Part shown: positions 21,110-32,639 of the stretch, piece after piece
How the letters are laid out: each line of letters opens with the position of its first letter
Position numbering within the stretch: position 1 is the stretch's first letter
Assembly (NCBI GenBank): GCA_028753945.1
Contig: JAPNXP010000009.1
Span: forward strand, 4,774,001-4,838,000
DNA length: 64,000 nucleotides
Source: Hexactinellida sp. DTS-2022
Lineage: Eukaryota; Porifera; Hexactinellida
Direction of reading: 5' to 3'
Notes under the pieces: model-generated
What the model saw: the letters and a program-made list of their open reading frames with translations, nothing else
Told to the model about the DNA's origin: nothing
Databases searched by the model: none
Program-made: the position numbers and the translations under genes

Positions 21110-21341
21110 GTAGATAAGTTAGACCTTTTTAAGAATTTACTAGTATCTGTGGGGACCTGGCTCGGTCAAGTATCTTGTGTTCACCTTGTCGACCTTTTCT
21201 TAGTCGAGTGACTGTGTGTTCACATGGCTTGTCGCAAGTATCTGTGTAATTTAAAGGTCTGTTACCTGGCTTGCAGGAGTATCTGTGTACCCACTGGCTA
21301 GTATCATATTATATACAGTGTATAAATTACTTATCTACAAT
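21110..21341. repeat. Inverted repeat TTGTAGATAAGT / ACTTATCTACAA
   Basis: Short inverted repeat of 13-14 bp enclosing about 205 bp that also holds a phrase AGTATCTGTG repeated three times with GGCT-type spacers. Position just behind the Helentron coding region suggests a 3-prime subterminal structure, which Helentrons have, but the matching 5-prime copy was not found. Confidence 0.4.
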
Positions 21342-21458
21342 TAATTTTTGGTTAAATCGGGGAAAGGTACTGAGGTGTGTCCCAAGTGCACCCACTGATT
21401 CTTTTCAGCAACTCTGAGGGACCGATTGAAATTATACTAATATATATCTTGTTTTGTA

Positions 21459-22261
21459 CAGGGTTGGAATTTAACCCGGGTTAAATAGGTTTTGCCCAGC
21501 CCAGTGGGTTAAACCCGAGTAAAGCCGGGTTTAATTAGTTTAACCCGGGTTAAAGCGGGTTTTATACTCCAGAAACGGATTTTCCCAGTTATAGTCCTTG
21601 TTTTCAAATTCAACGATATAATTAATTATATAAGCGTGTTTATTGTAAGAGGTGCATATCAAAATCTAATACACTAATGAAAATCTGAAACAAATGTAGA
21701 GCAAATGACCAGTCAAACTCCACTGAACCTCTCAATTCCCGATAACAGGTTACCAATTTTGCTGTTTTCTCTAAGCTAATTTATTTCGAAGTTTGTTCTG
21801 GACTAAACTAAAATTAGAAAATATCCGCTCAATAGTAGCAGAACTTACTGGTAGCCGTAGTAATCGAAGGGCTAAGTCACACAACTTTGGATCTACATCT
21901 TTGTATGTTTTTTTTTAAATGCATAACCACCAAACACATGGTTTTACTTTTTCGAGAAATTCTCATCGAACATATGTTGTGGAATTGTTTACTTGAAGCA
22001 CCTCAGATTGTTGTAACTTTTAAGAAATCCCATTGTTCGTACCTCAGGTATTATCAAAAAACATCATTACGGAATCTCAATATAATACTTGCAGAATAAG
22101 GATTTTCAATCAAAACAATTGACATAGCTAAAATTAACTTGATTTACAAGTACATTAGAATAAAACCCACTTTAACCCAGTTTAACCCACAAAAAGGTGT
22201 TTTGCCCAGCCCGGGTTTAATTCGGGTTTAACCCGGAGGTGGGTTAAATTTGCCAACCCAG
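21459..22261. mobile_element. hAT element, decayed
   Basis: About 0.8 kb; ends CAGGGTTGGAATTTAACCC and, inverted, CTGGGTTGGCAAATTTAACC, with TTTAACCCGGGTTAAA-type subterminal repeats. Flanks GTTTTGTA and GTTTGTAT are an imperfect 8-bp duplication. It holds a transposase remnant (21706-21902, minus). Confidence 0.75.
21706..21902 (-). pseudogene. hAT transposase C-terminal dimerisation domain
   Basis: Minus-strand translation gives LALRLLRLPVSSATIERIFS, then NFSLVQNKLRNKLA, and in the next frame EKTAKLVTCYRELRG. This is the hAT dimerisation domain (family pattern L-x-LPxSSA-x-x-ERxFS). One lost base near 21772 causes a stop right after NKLA. The rest of the transposase is absent, so the element carries only the 3-prime end of its gene, in the orientation expected if the gene pointed to the left TIR. 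Confidence 0.85.
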
Positions 22262-22489
22262 TTTGTATAGCCAAGTGATTATTTATTTGGTTAAGTTATG
22301 AATTAATTAATGCTAAAATAATGTAAATTCAAACTTGATTTAATTTTAGTTGAAAAGCATGTCTACCATCAACAGATACTAGCATTCATAATTTAGACAA
22401 AAATGTTTAGTTTTAATCAAATAATAGGCGACATATTAAAATGAATAATAATTGACAAAATATGAATAGGTAACTATTGTAATAAATAA

Positions 22490-22834
22490 AATCAAATTAA
22501 ATAAGGATTTGTTGACTTTACTCAACTCACAGTGGATAACATAGCTAAAATAAATAACTAATGATCTAATTTATTATCAGTACTTAATGAATCAATGGCA
22601 TTAAACTCAAGATGGTTTATGATAGAAACAAACTTCAAATTTATCTACATTTCCTTGTGACTCGGACAAATTAACAAATGGTTCTTGACTCCCTGAGGCG
22701 TTGGTGACTTGGCGAAAAAAATCCAAAATTGCAGCCTGTGCCGATAGAATGTTCCTTTGGAGGCACTATCAATAACCACAATCAAAATATAGTGCCACCA
22801 AAGGAACATGCGTCGGCACAGGCTGCAATTTTTA
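22490..22834 (+). repeat. Type B repeat unit, 5-prime truncated, with hairpin
   Basis: Starts inside the unit (AAGGATTTGTTGACTTTACT) and ends with the hairpin at 22722-22834, followed by a TTATTATT run. First unit of the 22.5-31.3-kb array. Confidence 0.75.
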
Positions 22835-22849
22835 TTATTATTATTATTT

Positions 22850-23686
22850 ATATTTCTACGTAGCAGGTGACCTGGCCACACCTATATACATAGAGGGCTG
22901 AAACTTGGCATGTAGGTTCGGAGTCGACGTCTAATTTGCACCTGGGGTTACGATTTTTTATTAACAAATTTTGGACACATCTTTAACACCTTTCAAGATT
23001 TGTCAGGTCCAACTCAAAATATGTTTTACTAAACCCCCAAATTTTATATCACATTTGGATTCACCATAAAATTCTGCGTCTGATGAGATAAGAAAATTTG
23101 TAATAATGGGTTTAATTTCTACCATAAATGGGAGTTGAAATTTCTTTGTTTACTCATACTTCAAATTCAATAAAACTGTTAAATCTAATTCCATTGTTTC
23201 AACTTGAGTAATTATATTGATTTAACTTGTTAAATCCTACTCTATTGATTCAACTTGCGATAATTATATTGATTTAACTGATAAATTCAGCTGGCTTCTA
23301 TTTAATTGTAGCATTACTATACAATGGATTAAATTAAATTAATTTATATAAGGAATTTGTTGACTTTACTCAACTCACCGTGGATAACATTGCTAAAATA
23401 TATAAATAATAATATAATTTATTATCAATACATAATGAATGAAAGGCATTAAACTCTAGATGGTTTATGATAGAAACAAACTTCAAATTCAACAATCGTT
23501 CCTTGTGACTCGGACAAATAAACAAATGGTTCTTCACACCTTGGGCGTTGATGACTGGGCGGAAAAAAAAATCCAAAATTGCAGCCTGTGCCGACAGCAT
23601 GTTCCTTTGGAGGCACTATCAATAAACAACCAACAAAATATAGTGCCACAAAAGGAACATGCGTCGGCACAGGCTGCAATTTTGGA
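22850..23686 (+). repeat. Type B repeat unit with hairpin
   Basis: Complete B unit, hairpin at 23572-23686. Hairpin-to-hairpin distance to the preceding unit is 850 bp. Confidence 0.82.
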
Positions 23687-23758
23687 TTTTTTATTATTCG
23701 TAGATCATCCACAGAACAAAGTTTAATTAACTAAGATCCCAAATTTTCAGGATAGGTG

Positions 23759-24885
23759 CACAGTGGGCAAATCAGCGGTCATAGCTCAAATTTTGAGGTC
23801 TGTGTTTATGCTCAATTTCTTAAATATGTGTTGCTAGGATAGTCAAGGACCATAGAAATATAATTTATTTAATCAAATTCCATCTGGAAGTCAAGATATT
23901 ATAATTTGAATTACGATCATAAACTATGGTTTCCAAGATAAAACTCGAGTTTTCAAATAGTATCAAGTTTCAAGTGCTAAATTTATAACATAAAATAAGC
24001 TTTCTAGAGCATTTGAAGCATACTAGTATCAGTTTTTCTTCTAGTTTCCAGATATGTGTCTATACTTAGTACATCTCTTATGGTTTCCGAATTCAGGATC
24101 ATTTATTTTATTTCGTTTTCGATGATCCTTTTTGAATATTTTGTGCCCGACCTTATATGGTAAGATATGGTCAATTATTACACCTATGCTATCTTAAACT
24201 ACAGAAAATTCTCTTTAAGATGTAACCAGTCACTAATTGACATCATTTGACCCAAAAATGTTACATACATTATTAAACTGTCCATCGGACTAAAATTTCA
24301 AAAAATTGAGTTGTTTATTAAATATTCAAATACTTGTGGTTAAGTATAAAATGTAAAATATGTAATATCTAATGCGTTTATTGAACTTTATTCGTTAAAT
24401 CAATGTAAAATGAATAATGTAATTAGTATTGGTGCATTTATTGTTCTAGAAACACGCATCGATATTACCAGTGAAGTATCCGAACAGATAGTATCTTAAT
24501 TTCAAATCCCAAAACAGAATAATTAATATTTTCTGAATTCTGTTGTAATTATTAATTTGTTGTTTCTCACATAGGACATGATTTTAATCAGTTATAAAGC
24601 GGAAAATAACATGTAAGATGCTCATTTGTATTCTACATATCGACATATACTACTAGTATGAATAGTCCAACTAGATCGATGATAATTATCAAAATATTTG
24701 CGGAATTAGATTTATCTCATTTTTGCTAAGTCATCACAACTTAAAAAATAGAAGCCATACCAAATTTTGTTTGGTCCCAATCAATTTGTTATAGGTGATA
24801 ACCCATAGGTAACTAATACCTTTTATACCTCTATCTTGCACCTAAATACCTATGACCGCTGATGTACCTGTTTTTGCCCACTGTG
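23759..24885. mobile_element. Transib/RAG-type non-autonomous element
   Basis: 1127-bp element; ends CACAGTGGGCAAATCAGC and, inverted, CACAGTGGGCAAAAACAGG, both then reaching TCAGCGGTCATAG (10-bp gap between the two arms). Flanked by the 5-bp duplication AGGTG (23754-23758, 24886-24890). Empty sites in sister units (GGATAGGTGTCTC at 43475) show one AGGTG, so the duplication length is certain. A 5-bp duplication with a CACAGTG heptamer matches the Transib/RAG superfamily, whose TIRs and V(D)J signals begin this way. No transposase is seen inside. Confidence 0.6.
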
Positions 24886-25783
24886 AGGTGTCTCGTGGGT
24901 TACAGATGTGCACCTGGGGTCACGATTTATTAATTGATTTTTTGGACACATTTTCGCACCTGTTAAATGTTAGAAAAAGAACAATAAATTGTGCGCGAAT
25001 ATTCAAATTATATGCATTCGATAGGGAATTTAATTCTACAACTTGTGACAGTGCACGAATTAACAAATTGGGCTTCGTTAGTGCCACAATAGAGTTGCAA
25101 ATTTCCTTTGTTTACTAACAATTCAGTTCAAATGAAAGTGTTAAATCTAATTCTATTGTTTCAATTTGTGATAATTATATTGATTCCACTTGTGAGATCG
25201 AGTAGGCTTCTATTTTCTAATTGAAAACTAAGAATTACATTTCAAAACAAAGACAGATTATGTGATTATATTTACTTCTGCGAAAATACTCTTGCACAAT
25301 GGATACACTGACATATCTAATTCTAATTAATTCCCTCTGTGTTTAACTTATAGAGACGGTTCCAAGTTCCAACTAGATTATTGGGGTTATCGAGTGCGCT
25401 GAATTCAAATATGATAGTGAAATTCAATTTAGATTAATAATTATGTTGCAGTGTATTCGAAACATTTGTGTGTTCACGAACACGGATGTGTAGACGCGAA
25501 CACACAATATTTACTGTATGTTCGCGAACACACAGTTTTCAAACTTTGTGTGTTCGCTAATACACAATGTTATTGTATGTGTACGAGTTTTTATTGATTA
25601 TGGGCGACAAAAACAATTATATTTAATAGTTTATGCATACCGCATAAGCATGGACTAGGAGCGGGGATTGGTAGGGCCCTTGAGACTCGGACTTAGGTTT
25701 GGTTGGCCCACTTTTTTTGAAATATCGGAAGATAACTATTGTTAGGGCCCTGCCAACCATCCCGGAGCAAACGCTTATGTATA

Positions 25784-26339
25784 CAGTCAACTCTCGTTAT
25801 AACGAAGTGCTCGGGAACGTAGTTTCATTTCGTTATAAGCGGAGTTTGTTATAACGGAGTTATTTATAAGCGGAGTTCAATCTTAAAAGAGTTCATTACA
25901 ATTTGGATTTAGTTGTAACTGGAGTTCATTATGAACAAATTTCGTTATAAGTAGAATTCGTTATAACCGGGAGTTCGATATAACCGGAGTAAATTAATAG
26001 ATTAGATACTATATGGGATTTAAATTACAGTGCAACCTCGATTATCCGGACTCTTCGATTATCCGGACATGGGTCCAAATCCCAATTATATACTATTATA
26101 TATAAAATGACCTCGGATATCCGGACTTTAGCTTATACGGACATTTTCGTTAGGTCAAATGGTTCCGGATAATCGAGGTTGCACTGTACTTCGTTATAAT
26201 CGGAGTTTCGTTATATCCATTTCGTTGTAACCGAAGTTTTTATAATGTAATAAGATAGAAGGATTTCCGGACCAGTGAATTACTTCGTTATAAGCAGGTA
26301 CTTCGTTATATCCGACTTGGTTATAACGGGAGTTGACTG
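25784..26339. mobile_element. pogo-type MITE (CGTTATAAC family)
   Basis: Ends CAGTCAACTCTCGTTATAAC and, inverted, CAGTCAACTCCCGTTATAAC; left TA at 25782-25783, right flank CA. The interior repeats TTCGTTATAA-CGGAGT. Carries a second pogo-type MITE at 26028-26186. Confidence 0.85.
26028..26186. mobile_element. pogo-type MITE (ATTATCCGGAC family), nested
   Basis: 159 bp; ends CAGTGCAACCTCGATTATCC and, inverted, the identical CAGTGCAACCTCGATTATCC; TA on both sides (26026-26027, 26187-26188). Sits inside the 25784-26339 element. Confidence 0.88.
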
Positions 26340-26436
26340 CATATAGGTTTGGCGCTTATTTCGTCTCCATCCCGTTATATATGATAAATTTGAATAATAT
26401 TCAGTTCCTATTCTAAGGCTACGTACGTTCAAATTA

Positions 26437-27491
26437 CATTAAATATTTACTTATGTATGTTTGTCAGGAATGTATTAGTGATAGGGAAATAGAAACCGCA
26501 CATATTATTGAGATAGAGGTTAGATTTCAAATGTTATAATAGGTAAACAAGTATGCTAAATCTGAATTTCTCATTTAGAAATTACTAATATAAATATTTA
26601 TTGTTGTTGTTGACAAAAAAGGATTATATATTGGTTAAAATCCAAAATTATCAACTTATATAATGAATGGTTTGGGGAAGCTTAAGGCCGCATAGCGGCG
26701 GTTTCTTGAGGTGCATAGCACCAATCTGTCGCAAAGCGACCGAAACCGAAGGGCTCGTTACTTTATAAAGTAGGAATATGATAGAAACTAGTTATCAAAA
26801 TTTCGTTTTATCAGTCTTGGAAAAGATGATTTGGGGCTCAAACATTTATATTTGAAATACTCAATATTTTATGTGAATGAGTGCAAAACTTTGAACTGTG
26901 AGGCTCTTAAAATTATCGGATATAATTTGACAGATAAATTATGTCATTTGAATCTTCTAACTCAATTTTATATCGAAAACTGATTTTACCCAATAAAATT
27001 TAATGCTGCAACAACAACATAATGCGTTCTTAAAAGCATATTAAGGACCTGATATTTGCAATTATCTCCTTGGATATCTCATAGGAGAAATATTCTATTA
27101 TAATTGGAATGAACATTCACTGTGAAAGAACGATTTGCTTTAAACGGCCCCTCTTAAGAGTGAACGGTTTCTTATTTCTAGAAACCGAAAAAGATGCTAC
27201 ATACTAATTTGCTTTACTTGGCATAAATATACTGATGATAGTAAAGTGTGCTTTTCTAGAAGTGTGCACAGATAATTTATACTATATAAATATACTTACA
27301 AGTTACAATAGGCCTGATATTCAACAAAACGACTTTCAATAACTGAGCTGTTAACAGCAAGAGAGATGCTGTTAGTAAGGTCAATGCATAGCTTCCCAAA
27401 TAATATCGATCAATGAATTTGGAGGATACCATTTAATGTTACAAGTAGATCAGATATTCATAAGGGACAAATACATATATTTAACAGTACC
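26437..27491. other. Interior of fold-back element, no gene seen
   Basis: AT-rich, no coding signal. At 26690-26760 there is a cluster of short GC palindromes (GCCGCATAGCGGC, GGTGCATAGCACC, GTCGCAAAGCGAC). Confidence 0.5.
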
Positions 27492-29199
27492 CGTGACCTA
27501 CGTTATAATAAGGCCTATTCAGTGTTATCAAAATGTGGACTATGGATACTGTCGAAGGCCATTGTAAAATAGAGGGCACTCCTTTATCTCAATTATTAGT
27601 AATGGTAGACCTGAATATGTTTTGTAACTGTATGGGAACATCCGAATATGGTATATAGAACCTTTCAGAATTGAAATATGTCATCATTTGATGACGTAAT
27701 CGTCAAAGTTCGAAAGAATTATCATGTTTCTAAAGCCCTGTTTTAACACAGTTAAATGCGTTATATATGTTCAACATTGGTACATGATGATACCCAGACC
27801 TAGTTAAATAAAATATATCAAAATTATAATAGGAATGTTGACACATTCCTCGGTTGTCATGCAAATGTATATTTCCTAAAATGAGCCATAACACCAAAAC
27901 TATAATGGTTATGTAAACTAGACTACGCCTCATCTATCCGCAATTGGTGACTTCCTATTCATCGATAGTACATTTTCTAAGCCTTACTTTGATACTTTTT
28001 GAGTTTATGAGCTCAGTACAATTTACGGAATACGAGTTAATTATCTCATAAACTCAAAAAGTATACGCCAGTGTGATATAGATTGCAGAAAAAACAATTA
28101 AAATCAAAATTCTGATTTAAATAAAAAAATCTGATTTAAATCAAAAAATCGGATTTTTTTGATTTTTATCAACCCTGACTGTGTTAAAACAGGGCTTTAG
28201 AAACATGATAATTCGAACGAAAATTGACGATTACGTCATCAAATGATGACATATTTCAATTCTGAAAGGTTCTATATACCATATTCAGATGTTCCCATAT
28301 AGTTACAAAACATATTCAGGTCTACCATTACTAATAATTGAGATAAAGAAGTGCCCTCTATTTTACAATGGCCTTCGACAGTATCCATAGTCCACATTTT
28401 GATAACACTGATAGGCCTTATTATAACGTAGGTCACGCCATAGGCGTCGACCATGCCGGGGCGGTCGGGGCGTGCCCCGGCATGAAAGAAGCATGCCGGG
28501 GCGGCTACTGTTCCCCCCCGAAATAAATCTACCAAAATTCGGTGATTATTTGGTGGTGTTTCGTGACAATTTGGATGGATCTACGATGGATTGCTATTTT
28601 TTATTGATTCTGAACTCTTTTGAGCAAATTTCCTGCAAGTTTGGACCCACTGAAAACATCGCTGGAAAATTATTAATACGTTTAGTTCCACACGAACCTA
28701 TTTGTACGGGTAAACATTTATAGACTAAGTAATTCGAGTGGAATCCAACAAATTTGGTTCGGCTGAACTAAAAATTCTAAATAAATCCATATCATCTCTG
28801 CTCGATAGGTAATTAATTAACATAAATTGGTGACATGTTAAATTCACACTTGGGAAAAGTTTCTGAACCTTTTTTTGCACGAACCTATATGATTCGGATG
28901 AACACATTTAATTCGTCTAGAACTAAACTAATTAGGTTCGGCCGAACTTAAGTAAACCGTAAAAGCCGCCATGTTTATAGCAAGAATGCAATGTATGTAT
29001 TGTGTCAGAAAGTTTAATAGATACCGATTTATAGTAAAATTTTCATCAAGATAAAAACGACTTTTTAAAAAAAAAGTTAACATTAGGTAAAATTACTTCT
29101 CTGAGACAAGTTTTATACTAGGTGATATTTTTAAAAATTCTTAACTCGCCCCGGCATGATTTCCCGAAAAATGGAAAAGTTCGACGCCACTGGGTCACG
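27492..29199. mobile_element. P-type MITE with long TIRs
   Basis: Arms of about 250 bp starting CGTGACCTACGTTATAATAA, nearly identical at both ends, flanked by a perfect 7-bp duplication CAGTACC (27485-27491, 29200-29206). The length without the hAT insertion at 28439 is about 0.95 kb. The centre holds a palindrome (TTTTTGAGTTTATGAG / CTCATAAACTCAAAAA, about 27995-28062). No coding sequence; it would depend on a P-like transposase such as that at 59525-62401. Confidence 0.85.
28439..29192. mobile_element. hAT element nested at the end of the P MITE
   Basis: Ends CATAGGCGTCGACCATGCCG and, inverted, CAGTGGCGTCGAAC; perfect 8-bp duplication GGTCACGC (28431-28438, 29193-29200), taken from the last bases of the P-type TIR. 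Internal CCCCGGCATG repeats near both ends. No transposase recognised. Confidence 0.85.
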
Positions 29200-30361
29200 C
29201 AGTACCCTAATTTCATTGTAGCTAATTATATTAGGATGTTTTCAAAGGTTTCCCCAGTACCCAATGGGATTTCTGCACAAGTCAGTATCACAGTTCCAAA
29301 CTGGATTTTTAGTAAAAGAAGAGGGTTTTAAATTAGGTAAATCTATAAGCAAAATGGCTTGACAAATTGCAAATATAAATTGTTAACTTAGAATCATCTA
29401 AGAACCCCTTTTTAAATTAAGAATAAATAATTTGAACGTACGTAGCCGTAGAATAGGAACTTAATATTATTCAAATTTATCATATATAACGGGATGCAAA
29501 CGAAATAAGCACCAAATCTATATATATACATAAGCGTTTGCTCCGGGATGGTTGGCAGGGTCATGAGCCAATGGCCCTAACAATAGTTATCTTCCGTTAT
29601 TTCAAATAAAAGTGGGCAAACCAAAACTAAGTCCGAGTCACAAGGGTCCTACCAATCCCCGCTCCTAGTCCACGCTCCAAATCCACGCTTATGCAGTATG
29701 CATTGCATAAACTATTGAATATAGTTGTTTTTGTGTGTCCATAATCAATAAAAACTGATACACACACAATAACATTGTGTATTTGCGAACACACAAAGTT
29801 TGAAAACTGTGTGTTCGCGAACACACAGTTAATATTGTATGTTCGCGAATACAAATGAGTGTTCGTGAACACACAAAGTTTTCTAATACACTGCAACAAT
29901 TATAGCAAAAAATTGAATTATATATATTTTGCTGTACATAATATTGGTGTTAAATTATCAATGACTTATTTAATTATTTATACAAATTAGCTAAATTTCA
30001 TTAATCTCAGAAATGATATCAGATAGAAACAAAATTCCAATTTATCAATTGATCCTTATGCCACGTAACACCTCTACAAAAGGGTATTGACACCTTGAGA
30101 TGATGATGACATCGTCAAAAAATGTGTTTTTACAATTTTGTGAATTCAATATTTCGAATGGGTTGGTTGGTGTTGGGTGATCACCCAACAATCACATAAA
30201 AAATGCTGACACATCACTTATTATATTCTACTAAACTTGAATATCTTTGAAATGAAGTGAGCTAAAACGAAACGTCCAACTCACTAAGAGTCGTTGCATT
30301 TTGAAACACCTTTCTGAAATAATTTAACACCTTGATAGTGATGATGACATGGCGGAAAAAA

Positions 30362-30480
30362 TCCAAAATTGCAGCTGTGGCGACAGCATTTTCCGTTGGA
30401 GGCACTATCCATTAACCAGCCAGTAGCCACCAAAATACAGTGCCTACAAAGGAAATGCGGCGGCACAGCTGAAATTTGGA
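30362..30480. repeat. Unit A hairpin (variant)
   Basis: Divergent copy of the 115-bp hairpin (TCCAAAATTGCAGCTGTGG ... CACAGCTGAAATTTGGA). Confidence 0.8.
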
Positions 30481-31321
30481 TTTTTTTTTTCTCCGTAGAC
30501 GGTGCCCTGGCCAGAGCTTTATAGTTGATGGGCTGAAACTTGGAATGTAGGTGCGATGGCCCGTCTAATTTGCACCTGGGGTTACGATTTTTGATTAACA
30601 AATTTTGGACACATCTTTGACACCTTTCAAAATTTGTCTGGTCTATAACTCAAAGAATGTTTTACTAAACCCCCAATCTATATTTACCATTGGATTCATC
30701 ATAAAATTCTGCGCGCCTGATGGGATAAGAAATTGTTTAATAATGGGTTTAATTCTGCCATAAATGGGGGTTGCAATTTCTTTGTTTACCCACACTTCAA
30801 TTTCAGCAAAACTGTTAAATCTAATTCCATTGTTTCAACTTGTAATAATTATATTGATTTAACTTGTTAAATCCTATTCTACTGATTCAACTTGCGATAA
30901 TTATATTGATTTAACTTATAAATTCCAACTGGTTTCTATTTAATCGTGATATTACTATACAATTGATTAAATAAAATAATATAATATAAGGAATTTGTTG
31001 ACTAAACTCAACCAACCGTGGATAACATTGCTAAATAAATAAATAATAATATAATTTATTATCAATACATAATGAATGAATGGCATTAAACTCAAGATGG
31101 TTTATGATATAAAAAACTTCAAATTTATCTACCGTTCCTTGTGACTCGGACCAATTAACAAATGGTTCTTGACACCTTGAGGCGTTGATGACTTGGCGAA
31201 AAAAAATCCAAAATTGCAGCCTGAGCCGACAGCATGTTCCTTTGGAGGCAATATCAATAAAACACCATCAAAATATAGTGCCACCAAGGGAACATGCGTC
31301 GGCACAGGCTGCAATTTTGGA
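30481..31321 (+). repeat. Type B repeat unit with hairpin
   Basis: Complete B unit (CTCCGTAGACGGTGCCCTGG at the start), hairpin at 31207-31321. Hairpin spacing to the preceding unit is 845 bp. Confidence 0.82.
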
Positions 31322-31394
31322 TTTATTATTAATTGTTAGTCAAAACTGAACTATAGTATAGCTGAGGTGTTAGAAATGAGCTCTATATAAATTA

Positions 31395-31590
31395 TTTCTT
31401 ATAACAAATAATTAAACTTAATAAATGTATTTTGACATTTAAATTGGTGCTAAATTATTGATATTATTGATAAGAATTTAAATTATTTAGCCAAATTTCA
31501 TAAATCTCAAGATGATACAAATAAATAGATACAAACTTTCAATTTATCAATTAACATTATGCCACGGACCACATCTACAAATAGCTAATT
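31395..31590 (+). repeat. Fragment of type A unit
   Basis: Internal part of unit A (AAATTGGTGCTAAATTATTG, CAATTTATCAATTAACATTATG), cut on both sides. Confidence 0.6.
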
Positions 31591-31760
31591 AGTCTACAAA
31601 TAGCTAATTAAAATTACTAATACTTTACCACCAATTAAATGTCAACATACATTTAATTACAGTTTGATTATTTGGATGACCAAATTAATGAATTTGGCTC
31701 CCATATTTGATCTCAGCACATTCGATAACCTATAAACAGATTGGAAGCCTATCTTTATCA

Positions 31761-31956
31761 GGGTTTTTTTTAAGGTTCAGACCTTGGTGCAACTCAGCGC
31801 GGCCTTGGTGTAACTCAAAAATGCAGCGGCTGCGGCCGACCCTTAATCGTGGTGTAACTCAACACTGCAGAGGCCGCTGCCGAACGGAATCGTGGTGTAA
31901 TTCCAAAAAATCTTGTTGCAAATTTTACACCTTGATCGGCCTTAAAAAAAACCCTA
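31761..31956. mobile_element. MULE-like MITE
   Basis: 196 bp with ends GGGTTTTTTTTAAGG and, inverted, AGGGTTTTTTTTAAGG; flanked by a 10-bp duplication ATCTTTATCA (31751-31760, 31957-31966). A duplication of 8-10 bp and G/T-rich ends suggest a Mutator-like family. The GC-rich core holds CTGCGGCCGAC-type strings. A second copy is at 7933-8125. Confidence 0.7.
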
Positions 31957-31985
31957 ATCTTTATCATAATTACTAACTGAATTTA

Positions 31986-32452
31986 ACCAACCGGCCAAAA
32001 AGTATTTGAAAAGCATTAATTATATACCAGACACTATAAATATGCTTCTTGCAGCGTATAAACAGCTGTTTAACTACTCTGAATGACTTTAAGACATTTT
32101 TATCTAATATCTATGAGAATGTGGCTGTATCTCAGTGGGAAAATCGTAATGGTTAGAAATAATCCACCTAGAGTCATTCGACCATGTCATATTCTAAAAT
32201 GATTTAAGAATTTGTATGTTATAATTGCCTCATAATGATTAGAAATTATACATTTAATTAGCCAATTATATAGTTAATGAGCTTGAATCCTCCAAAAAAT
32301 TTAAATTAAAAAATAATGTAATTTTATCTTAGTTAACATATCGTTCTATGTCAGCTTCTATGTTTAAGCATCTGCAAATGTTACAATGCGGCTAGAAACG
32401 AGAATGCATGAGTACAAATTATTGATGCTCAAATACTTTTGGCCGGTCGGTG
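31986..32452. mobile_element. Tc1/mariner-type MITE
   Basis: Ends ACCAACCGGCCAAAAAGTAT and, inverted, CACCGACCGGCCAAAAGTAT, then TTGA; TA at 31984-31985 and 32453-32454. Same family as 12913-13475. Confidence 0.75.
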
Positions 32453-32639
32453 TAGTAGAAATAAACACGCGATGGAGATGAAAAATCGCATCTATATCAA
32501 TATCCAGACCATTTTCTGTAGTTATCTATGTATACTCATAGATTTCTACAACAATTTGAGATGAACTAAATTGAGGTTTAATCAGTCTCCATATCTGCTA
32601 CAAGCCTGGTAAATGAATACGTCAGTATATGAATGGTCC

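Larger units (their letters stand above)
25445..29897. mobile_element. 4.45-kb fold-back element with GTTGCAGTGTA ends
   Basis: Arms of about 470 bp: left 25445-26436 (interrupted by the pogo element at 25784), right 29431-29897. Both ends read GTTGCAGTGTATT. The arms hold repeated palindromes such as TGTTCGCGAACACA. Flanked by AATTAT (25439-25444, 29898-29903); sister A units have a single AATTAT there, so this is a 6-bp target duplication. The unique interior (26437-27491, 29207-29430) has no recognisable gene. Same terminal 11 bp as 2442-3438. Confidence 0.85.
23687..30480 (+). repeat. Type A repeat unit carrying two large insertions
   Basis: Unit A homologous to 42231-43413 and 43414-44616: CAGAACAAAGTTTAATTAAC, TCGTGGGTTACAGATGTGCA, GAGATCGAGTAGGCTTC, GTTGGGTGATCACCCAAC and the hairpin at 30362-30480. 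The distance between the hairpins at 23572 and 30362 is 6790 bp; removing the insertions at 23759-24885 (plus 5 bp) and 25445-29897 (plus 6 bp) leaves 1199 bp, the normal A length. Confidence 0.85.
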
